From: Sphingomonadaceae bacterium
Lineage (GTDB): Bacteria > Pseudomonadota > Alphaproteobacteria > Sphingomonadales > Sphingomonadaceae
NCBI GenBank assembly: GCA_023384025.1
Contig: JAHDXX010000015.1
Span: 18,825 to 24,323 of the forward strand
Reading direction: 5' to 3'
DNA: 5,499 nt
The notes under the pieces were generated by a model. That model saw only the letters and a program-made list of their open reading frames with translations, searched no databases and was not told the DNA's origin. Each line of letters starts with the position of its first letter. Within the stretch, counting starts at the first letter, position 1. Positions 1 through 4,520 of the stretch are shown here, piece after piece. A program made the position numbers and the translations under genes.

Positions 1-24
1 CGCCCCGCCCACAGCACGCCCCGC

Positions 25-60
25 GGGGGGGGTGTGGGGCGGGCGGGTTGCGCGGGGGGG
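25..60 (+). other. G-run block with G-quadruplex potential
   Basis: Runs of 8, 4, 3, 3 and 7 guanines lie at 25-32, 36-39, 41-43, 45-47 and 54-60, separated by 1-6 bases. This satisfies the usual G3+N1-7 quadruplex pattern on the plus strand. The block lies beyond the 3' end of the minus-strand nitroreductase gene, where the transcript would be C-rich. No gene is credible in 1-154. Whether it folds or matters in the cell is inference. Confidence 0.45.
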
Positions 61-87
61 CGGCCCGCGACACCACCGGCAGGGCAC

Positions 88-139
88 CGCCCCCTCCGAC
101 CCGCTTGCAGCGGGCCACCTCCCCCGGAAGGGGGAGGAT
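88..139 (-). repeat. Double-hairpin intergenic repeat, possible 3'-end structure
   Basis: Two adjacent perfect hairpins are visible. The first is CCTCCCCC at 118-125 pairing with GGGGGAGG at 130-137 around a GGAA loop. The second is CCCGCT at 100-105 pairing with AGCGGG at 109-114 around TGC. The minus-strand order (C-rich/G-rich hairpin, TGG, second hairpin, then a GGAGGGGG tail) resembles intergenic repeats I recall from sphingomonads; that resemblance is from memory. It starts 15 nt after the nitroreductase stop codon, so it may protect or end that mRNA. There is no T-run, so a canonical intrinsic terminator is not supported. Confidence 0.5.
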
Positions 140-154
140 CAAGTGAAGCGGGAT

Positions 155-733
155 TTACCCGAAACCACCCGCCCGCATGATCTCGGCTACCGGCTTGCGA
201 CCGGAGACGACTTCCTTGTCACGCAGGAACTCGGGCAGGCGATCGGCCGGGGCAGGGCGGCCGACCGCGATCGCGGCTTCGACGCGGTGGTCATCGGGCA
301 CGGCCAGCTCGGCAGTGGCGCGGGCGAAGTCCACCCCCGTCATCCCGTGCGCGGCATAGCCCATGTGCGCCGCCTGCAGCGCAAGGTTCTGCCACGCGGC
401 CCCGGCGTCGAAGGAGTGGCTGTGGCTGGGCGAGGCCTGATCGCCCTGGCCCATGGTGGTCTTCGACACCGCGAACAGCAGCACCGAGGCCTGCTTCGCC
501 CAGCCCTGGTTGAACTCGACCAGCAGCGACAGGAACCGCTCCCAGTTCGCATCCTCGCGGTGGGCATAGAGGTAGGTCCACGGCTGGATGTTGTAGGCCG
601 AGGGGGCAAGGCCCGCCGCCTCCAGCAGCACTCCGAGATCGGCCTGCGGCATCGCGCTGGCATCGAAGCTGCGCGGGCTCCAGCGTTCGCGGATCAGCGG
701 GAGGATGGCAGGATTGGTGGTGCGGTCAGTCAT
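155..733 (-). CDS. Nitroreductase-family FMN oxidoreductase
   Basis: Predicted cytoplasmic flavoprotein of 192 aa. The nitroreductase family transfers hydride from NAD(P)H through FMN to nitro compounds, quinones or enones; the substrate here cannot be read from sequence. Visible family marks are the N-terminal RWSPRSF (residues 17-23), whose arginines and serine usually contact FMN phosphate, the APSAYNIQPW segment (43-52) and the helix AAWQNLALQAAHMGYAAHGM (112-131). Length fits the compact single-domain members. The start at 733 is chosen because AGGAG lies at 741-745 with 7-nt spacing; the longer open frame to 871 only translates the upstream repeats. It is codirectional with the pirin gene 127 bp upstream, and a 16-bp palindrome sits just before its ribosome site, suggesting separate control. 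Family is solid; a redox-stress role is inferred from the neighbours. Confidence 0.9.
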   Translation of the reverse strand: MTDRTTNPAILPLIRERWSPRSFDASAMPQADLGVLLEAAGLAPSAYNIQPWTYLYAHREDANWERFLSLLVEFNQGWAKQASVLLFAVSKTTMGQGDQASPSHSHSFDAGAAWQNLALQAAHMGYAAHGMTGVDFARATAELAVPDDHRVEAAIAVGRPAPADRLPEFLRDKEVVSGRKPVAEIMRAGGFG

Positions 734-750
734 GGCAGTTCTCCTCGGAA

Positions 751-766
751 ATAGTCTGCAGACTAT
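751..766. promoter_or_regulatory. Perfect 16-bp palindrome, candidate operator
   Basis: ATAGTCTGCAGACTAT is a perfect unspaced dyad, centred 25 nt upstream of the nitroreductase start and 5 nt upstream of its AGGAG. Its size and TAGnC...GnCTA ends recall operators of TetR/MarR-type repressors, such as the NemR box that controls enone and quinone reductases in E. coli. No such regulator gene lies in the window. It could instead fold in the mRNA leader, or be an edge of the adjoining repeat that starts at 768. Confidence 0.5.
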
Positions 767-767
767 C

Positions 768-837
768 GTCATCCCTGCGAAGGCAGGGATCCAGATAACC
801 TTGAGCTCAGATGGGCCCCTGCCTTCGCAGGGGCGAC
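768..837. repeat. Inverted pair of REP-like palindromes (pair A/B)
   Basis: Copy A has GTC at 768-770 followed by ATCCCTGC (771-778), loop GAAG and GCAGGGAT (783-790). Copy B is inverted: GCCCCTGC (815-822), loop CTTC, GCAGGGGC (827-834), then GAC. The copies face outward around a 24-bp spacer. Read on the minus strand they give the peptide WIPAFAGMT, a familiar product of translating this type of dispersed palindrome in proteobacteria. The pair fills most of the pirin-nitroreductase gap and could attenuate read-through or stabilise the pirin mRNA. Confidence 0.8.
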
Positions 838-860
838 GGTGAATTCTGATCCGAAACCGC

Positions 861-1562
861 TCAGGCGGCATCGACGAGGACGAGTTCGCTGTCCTCGATC
901 GCGGTAATGGTCACATGCGGCAAGGCGGTGATCGCCACCCCGTCGCGGGCGTTTGCTTCGACATCCTCCACCCGGACCTTGCCGGTGGCGGGGACGAGGT
1001 AGAGGTGGCGCCCCGGCTCGCGCGGGACATAGGTGGTTGATTCACCCGCCTTCAGCGTTGCGCCAAGCACGCGGGCGTCGGCCCGGATGGGCAAGGCGTC
1101 ATCGTCGTTGGCGACCCCGCTAGCGAGCGGGACGAACGCGCCCGAGCGGTCGGCCTTGGGGAACTTGGCCGCACCCCAGCTTGGGGTGCCGCCGCGCTGG
1201 TCGGGGATGATCCAGATCTGGAACAGCGTGGTGGTCTCGTCCTCCAGGTTGAATTCGGAGTGCTGCACGCCGGTGCCCGCGCTCATCACCTGCACGTCGC
1301 CCGCTTCGGTGCGGCCTTCATTGCCCATGCTGTCGCGGTGGGTGATCGCGCCGCTGCGGACATAGGTGATGATTTCCATGTCGTTGTGCGGGTGGGTGGG
1401 AAAGCCGCTCTTCGGGGCGATCACATCGTCGTTCCACACCCGCAGCGCGCCCCAGTGGACCCGGGCGGGATCGTGGTAGCCGGCGAACGAGAAATGGTGC
1501 CGCGCGTCGAGCCAGCCGTGGTTGGCAGCGCCAAGCGTGGTGAAGGGGCGAAGTTCGATCAT
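861..1562 (-). CDS. Pirin-family bicupin (YhhW/quercetinase-like)
   Basis: Predicted cytoplasmic metal-dependent bicupin of 233 aa, about the length of E. coli YhhW and YhaK. Some pirin-family proteins, including human pirin and YhhW, show quercetin 2,3-dioxygenase activity; others act as redox-sensing partners. The N-terminal cupin (about 1-120) keeps all four expected metal ligands: H57 and H59 in THPH, and H101 and E103 in the segment after MSAGTG. The opening ANHGWLD, the FSFAGYHDP segment and DMEIITYV are typical of the YhhW branch. The C-terminal cupin (about 140-233) is weaker and has no obvious metal set, as usual for the family. The start at 1562 has AGGAG at 1570-1574 with 7-nt spacing. 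It is divergent from the LysR gene, with a 98-bp shared control region, so LysR control is likely. Actual substrate unknown. Confidence 0.93.
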   Translation of the reverse strand: MIELRPFTTLGAANHGWLDARHHFSFAGYHDPARVHWGALRVWNDDVIAPKSGFPTHPHNDMEIITYVRSGAITHRDSMGNEGRTEAGDVQVMSAGTGVQHSEFNLEDETTTLFQIWIIPDQRGGTPSWGAAKFPKADRSGAFVPLASGVANDDDALPIRADARVLGATLKAGESTTYVPREPGRHLYLVPATGKVRVEDVEANARDGVAITALPHVTITAIEDSELVLVDAA

Positions 1563-1620
1563 CGGATGTCTCCTGTGGAGTGTGTGGCACCGAACTAGGC
1601 ATTGCGGTTCAATCCGAAAA

Positions 1621-1635
1621 GTGAGACAAAATCAC
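1621..1635. promoter_or_regulatory. Candidate LysR-type operator (GTGA-N7-TCAC)
   Basis: GTGA (1621-1624) and TCAC (1632-1635) form a perfect dyad around 7 bases. It contains the T-N11-A signature of LysR-type boxes (T1622, A1634). It lies mid-spacer between the divergent pirin and LysR genes, centred about 66 nt upstream of the pirin start codon. I could not pick convincing -35/-10 boxes for either gene, so its distance to the promoters is unknown. Confidence 0.55.
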
Positions 1636-1643
1636 GCATGATG

Positions 1644-1658
1644 TTCAGGAAATCCGAA
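1644..1658. promoter_or_regulatory. Second candidate LysR-type site (TTC-N9-GAA)
   Basis: TTC (1644-1646) and GAA (1656-1658) bracket 9 bases and also satisfy T-N11-A (T1645, A1657). The centre is 23 bp from the centre of the GTGA-N7-TCAC dyad, about two helical turns, which suits a paired recognition/activation arrangement. It ends 2 nt before the LysR start codon and covers its weak AGGA ribosome site (1647-1650), so binding could also repress the regulator's own expression. The dyad is imperfect. Confidence 0.4.
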
Positions 1659-1660
1659 CA

Positions 1661-2563
1661 ATGAAGCTCGGCGAGCCAAGCCTCGACCAGTTGCGGCTGT
1701 TCCTCGCGGTGGTCGACCACGGCAGCTTCGGGGGTGCAGCACGGGCCAGCGGGCGGGCGGTGTCGGCGGTCAGCTACGGCATTGCCCAGATCGAGGCGCA
1801 GCTAGGCGTGACCCTGTTCGAACGCGAGGGCTCGCGCCGCCCGGTGCTGACCGAGGCGGGCAAGGGTCTGCTGGCCGAGGCGCGGTCGGTTGCCGATGCG
1901 GCTGACGCGCTCATGGCGAAGGCCCGCTCGCTTCACGCGGGGCTGGAAAGCACGCTGTCGCTGGTGGTCGACGTCATGGCGCCGGGCGAGGCGACCGCGC
2001 GGGTGCTGCGCGATTTCCGCGTCATGTTCCCGACCACCGCGCTGCGGCTGCAGGTCGAGGCGCTGGGAGCGGTCGCGGCCTGCCTGCTCGACGGGGAGGC
2101 GGATCTCGCCATTGGCGGCCCGGTGCTGATCGACCTGCCCGAGCTCGAGCGGCAGACGATCGGTGCGGTCGAGCTGGTGCCGGTGGCCGCGCCCGGGCAC
2201 CCGCTTGCCGGCCCCGAAATCCCTCCGGGCGAGAGCCGCCGCCACCTGCAACTGGTGCTGACCGACCGTTCCCGCCTGTCGCAGGGGCGCGAGTTCTCCG
2301 TCCTCAGCCCGCAAACCTGGCGGCTGGCGGACCTCGGCGCCAAGCACGAGCTGCTGCGGCAGGGGATCGGCTGGGGCAACATGCCGCGCCACATGGTGCG
2401 CGATGACCAGGCGAGCGGCGCGCTGGTGCTGCTCGACCTGCCGGAAAAGCCCGGCGCGACCTATCCGCTCAATGCCCTGTGGCGCCGCGACCGGCGGCTC
2501 GGCCCGGCGGCAAGCTGGCTGATCGACGCGTTCCGGGTGACGCTCGCGACCTGCCCGGGGTGA
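1661..2563 (+). CDS. LysR-family transcriptional regulator, YhaJ-like
   Basis: Predicted 300-aa LysR-type activator/repressor. An N-terminal winged helix-turn-helix spans about residues 8-66 (GSFGGAARASGRAVSAVSY as the HTH, LFEREGSRRPVLTEAGKGLL as wing), followed by a linker helix (about 67-92) and an effector-binding domain (about 95-298). Length is normal. Several segments recall E. coli YhaJ: SAVSYGIAQIEAQL, VAAPGHPL, the GIGWGNMPRHMV stretch and the WRRD near the end. YhaJ is reported to respond to breakdown products of 2,4-dinitrotoluene, plausibly quinols, and E. coli yhaJ is next to the pirin-like yhaK; these points are family knowledge from memory. Divergence from a pirin gene supports the same kind of role here. 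The start at 1661 has only a weak AGGA 10 nt upstream; no other in-frame start fits better. The inducer is inferred, not shown. Confidence 0.92.
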   Translation: MKLGEPSLDQLRLFLAVVDHGSFGGAARASGRAVSAVSYGIAQIEAQLGVTLFEREGSRRPVLTEAGKGLLAEARSVADAADALMAKARSLHAGLESTLSLVVDVMAPGEATARVLRDFRVMFPTTALRLQVEALGAVAACLLDGEADLAIGGPVLIDLPELERQTIGAVELVPVAAPGHPLAGPEIPPGESRRHLQLVLTDRSRLSQGREFSVLSPQTWRLADLGAKHELLRQGIGWGNMPRHMVRDDQASGALVLLDLPEKPGATYPLNALWRRDRRLGPAASWLIDAFRVTLATCPG

Positions 2564-2591
2564 GGGAGTGCGCGCTTCCAATACCTTGAGC

Positions 2592-2731
2592 CCGTCGCCC
2601 CTGCGCAGGCAGGGGCCTATCACGCTTTCGGTTTTACACCGGGGTTGCCGCACGCAGTTAGGGTGCGTGGCAGGGCAGGTTCCTCCCCGCCATCGACTCC
2701 GGATAGGCCCCTGCCTGCGCAGGGGCGACGG
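2592..2731. repeat. 140-bp unit with perfect 30-bp terminal inverted repeats (pair C/D)
   Basis: The segment 2592-2621 is the exact reverse complement of 2702-2731. Each arm holds its own hairpin: GCCCCTGC-GCAG-GCAGGGGC at 2597-2616 and its inverse at 2707-2726, with GTC/GAC at the outer ends as in pair A/B. The 80-bp interior has only a small hairpin, CGCAC (2649-2653) with GTGCG (2663-2667), and no credible ORF. It begins 28 nt after the LysR stop. It looks like a BIME- or MITE-type element, non-autonomous because no transposase is present. It may also act as the 3' structure of the LysR mRNA. Confidence 0.8.
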
Positions 2732-2751
2732 TGAGAAAGGGGACAACCTTT

Positions 2752-2858
2752 TCTCTCCCCTTGTGGGAGAGATACGAAGACTTGCGAGCTTGCTCGCTAG
2801 TCGCAGTTGAGAGGGGGCTGCGGCCTTTCAAGCGGGAGCTGCGCTCCCGTCCCCTCTC
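2752..2858. repeat. Composite hairpin repeat between convergent genes
   Basis: Successive stems are TCTCTCCC (2752-2759) with GGGAGAGA (2765-2772); GACT-t-GCGAGC (2779-2789) with GCTCGC-t-AGTC (2792-2802), broken by one T-T mismatch; and GAGAGGGG (2809-2816) with CCCCTCTC (2851-2858), which encloses CGGGAGC-TGC-GCTCCCG (2833-2849). No coding pattern is convincing here. The sequence style matches intergenic repeats I recall from sphingomonads. With the flanking elements it accounts for most of the 361-bp gap 2564-2924, which contains no supported gene. It may limit transcription from both sides, but T-runs typical of intrinsic terminators are absent. Confidence 0.65.
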
Positions 2859-2862
2859 CCAA

Positions 2863-2924
2863 CCCTCTCCCGCAAGCATGTCCTGAGCGGCTGGCTTAGC
2901 CAGCCAGCCGAAGGGGGGAGAGGG
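2863..2924. repeat. Split hairpin repeat with a second repeat nested in its loop
   Basis: Outer arms CCCTCTCCC (2863-2871) and GGGAGAGGG (2916-2924) are perfect complements. The left arm continues as GCAAG, closely matching CTCTCCCACAAG seen on the complement of the 2752-2772 hairpin. Between the arms lies TGTCCTGAGC (2879-2888), then CGGCTGGC (2888-2895), which can pair with GCCAGCCG (2903-2910), then CGAAGGG. The TGTCCTGAGC...CGAAGGG ends resemble another common dispersed palindrome. The element abuts the corrected GST stop codon (2925-2927) and could form its mRNA 3' structure. Confidence 0.6.
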
Positions 2925-3574
2925 CTAGGGCGGCGAAGGCCCGAACTGCACCGGCGCATCGCCCGCCTTCCACGGCGCGAACTTGCCCATAACTGCCGAA
3001 ACAAGGGCGAGGCGAGGTGGTCTTCCAGCCAGTCCTGCACATAGGGGATCGGCTGCGCGTCGAACCACAGGCGGTCCGTGCTCGCGAACTGGCGGACAAA
3101 GGGGAGCAACGCGATGTCGGTCAGCGACCGCCGCTCGCCCAGCAATTGCGCGCGGTCGGACAGGCGGAAGTTCAGATCGCTGAGAATCGCAAGGCATTCG
3201 CCGCGGTGATCGATCCGATCGATCCCCGGCTCATGCTGGTAGCGGTCGGGGTACTTGTAGCGGTCAAGGTGGTGCTTGAAGGGGCCGTCGATCAGGTCGA
3301 TCAAGGCGTGATCATCGCCTGCAAGCCAGTGTTCGGGATCGTGCCGGGCGAGCGCCCAGCGCATGATCGCGAGGCTCTCGTCGATCACTTCGCCATCGGG
3401 CAGCACCAGCACCGGGACCGTCCCCTTGGGCGAGGCTGCGAGCATTTCAGGCGGCTTGGCCGAGAGCTTGACCTCGCGCAGCTCGCACACGGTGCCGCTG
3501 ATCCACAGCGCCATCCGCGCCCGCATGGCATAGGGGCAGCGGCGGAAGCTGTAGAGAACCGGCAGCGCGGTCAT
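2925..3574 (-). CDS. Glutathione S-transferase family protein, frameshifted near the 3' end
   Basis: Expected product of about 216 aa. The N-terminal thioredoxin-like domain carries [13 protein letters not shown] (residues 8-20, with Cys13 as candidate thiol), [11 protein letters not shown] with the usual cis-proline (P54), and E66-S67 for glutathione binding. The all-helical C-terminal domain (about 90-216) has the [15 protein letters not shown] capping segment (150-164). The frame is intact to DHLASPLF (about residue 192, position 2999). The natural ending [18 protein letters not shown] then appears in another frame and stops at TAG 2925-2927. One missing base around 2997-3001 would join them as SPLF-A-AVM. 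Uncorrected, the frame reads 248 aa into the repeats, stopping at 2828. The start ATG overlaps the trhO stop as ATGA, with no clear ribosome site of its own, so translational coupling is likely. Substrate unknown; sequencing error and genuine mutation are both possible. Confidence 0.82.
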
Positions 3575-4515
3575 GCTCCGGGTGGCGGAAACTTCGCCCC
3601 GACGTGCGCCTCGCCGCGCTGGCGGGCGAGTTCTTCCTGCCGCTGGCGCTCGGCGTAGCGGGCGCGGTCGGCCTCGTTGCGCATGGCCATGCAGTGCGGG
3701 CAGCTGATCCCCTCGACATAGTCGGGCGAGGCGCGGTCGGCCTCCGACAGCGGATGGCGGCAGGCGCGGCACTGGGTGTGAGTGCCCGGGGCAAGGCCAT
3801 GGCCGACCGCCACGCGCTCGTCGAACACGAAGCATTCGCCTTGCCACAGGCTTTCGCTTTCAGGGACTTGCTCGAGGTATTTGAGAATCCCGCCCTTCAG
3901 GTGATAGACCTCGTCGATCCCCTCGGCGCGCAGGAAACTGGTCGATTTCTCGCACCGGATACCGCCGGTGCAGAACATCGCGACCTTTGTCTTGCCGGCG
4001 AGCAGTTCGTCGCGGTGGGCCCGGAACCATTCGGGGAAATCGCGGAACGTCGGCGTCTGCGGGTCGACCGCCCCGGCGAAGGTGCCGATCGCGACCTCGT
4101 AGTCGTTGCGGGTGTCGATCACCACGGTGTCGGGGTCGGCGATCAGCGCGTTCCAGTCCTCCGGCGCGACATAGCGTCCGACGCTCAATGTGGGGTCGAT
4201 ATCGGGCTCGCCCATGGTGACGATCTCGCGCTTCAGCCGCACTTTCATGCGGTGGAACGGGATTGCCTCGGCATGGGAGAACTTGACCTCGAGATCGCCG
4301 CAGCCGGGCAGGGCGCGAATGTGCCCGAGCACTTGCGCAATCGCGTTCTCCCCGCCCGCAATCGTCCCGTTGATCCCCTCGCGCGCGAGCAGCAGCGTGC
4401 CCTTGATGCCGACCTGCTCGCACAGCGCGAGCAGTGGCCCGCGCAGGGCAGCCGGGTCCTCGAACCGCACAAAATGATAGAGCGCGGCGACGGTGATGGG
4501 GCTCTCGCCCGCCAT
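3571..4515 (-). CDS. trhO: tRNA uridine(34) hydroxylase, rhodanese family (TrhO/YceA)
   Basis: Predicted cytoplasmic enzyme of 314 aa. TrhO performs oxygen-dependent hydroxylation of uridine at tRNA position 34 to 5-hydroxyuridine, the precursor of cmo5U/mo5U wobble modifications. The N-terminal UPF0176 domain spans about residues 8-100 ([18 protein letters not shown] at 37-54, [21 protein letters not shown] at 78-98). The rhodanese domain follows (about 115-220), with [10 protein letters not shown] and the active loop [10 protein letters not shown], placing the catalytic cysteine at C182 and a second at C188. The C-terminal part has CRAC (C249, C252) and CPHC (C272, C275), a likely zinc-binding set common in longer members, and then a charged tail. 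The start at 4515 lies 5 nt after the ilvE stop, without a strong ribosome site, so coupling to ilvE is likely. The frame stays open upstream but lacks family similarity there. Confidence 0.95.
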   Translation of the reverse strand: MAGESPITVAALYHFVRFEDPAALRGPLLALCEQVGIKGTLLLAREGINGTIAGGENAIAQVLGHIRALPGCGDLEVKFSHAEAIPFHRMKVRLKREIVTMGEPDIDPTLSVGRYVAPEDWNALIADPDTVVIDTRNDYEVAIGTFAGAVDPQTPTFRDFPEWFRAHRDELLAGKTKVAMFCTGGIRCEKSTSFLRAEGIDEVYHLKGGILKYLEQVPESESLWQGECFVFDERVAVGHGLAPGTHTQCRACRHPLSEADRASPDYVEGISCPHCMAMRNEADRARYAERQRQEELARQRGEAHVGAKFPPPGA

Positions 4516-4520
4516 ATCGG

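Noticed and set aside
32..754. Plus-strand open frame (240 codons) opposite the nitroreductase
   Set aside because: It starts in the G-run block, has arginine/glycine-rich composition and no family motif; the opposite strand encodes a well-supported nitroreductase.
734..871. N-terminal extension of the nitroreductase to an upstream start
   Set aside because: The extra residues are translated REP palindromes and the 16-bp dyad, and the frame overlaps the pirin stop. The start at 733 has a well-placed AGGAG.
1802..2746. Minus-strand open frame (314 codons) opposite the LysR gene
   Set aside because: It overlaps the whole LysR effector domain and runs through the inverted repeats. The product is low-complexity Arg/Gln/Ala-rich with no recognisable domain.
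2752..2772. Hairpin as an intrinsic terminator for the LysR gene
   Set aside because: The stem is convincing, but no T-run follows it, and the first downstream hairpin after LysR is the REP arm at 2597-2616. Called only as a repeat.
2568..2879. Small open frames on both strands in the 2564-2924 gap (80 and 73 codons)
   Set aside because: They consist almost wholly of inverted repeats and hairpins; no ribosome site or domain supports a protein.
2592..2924. CRISPR array or attachment site
   Set aside because: The repeats are inverted, of different kinds and lack regular spacers; no cas gene, integrase or tRNA is present.
2828..2998. C-terminal extension of the GST in its uncorrected frame
   Set aside because: It is arginine/serine/proline-rich and translated largely from repeat DNA, while a family-like ending exists in the neighbouring frame.
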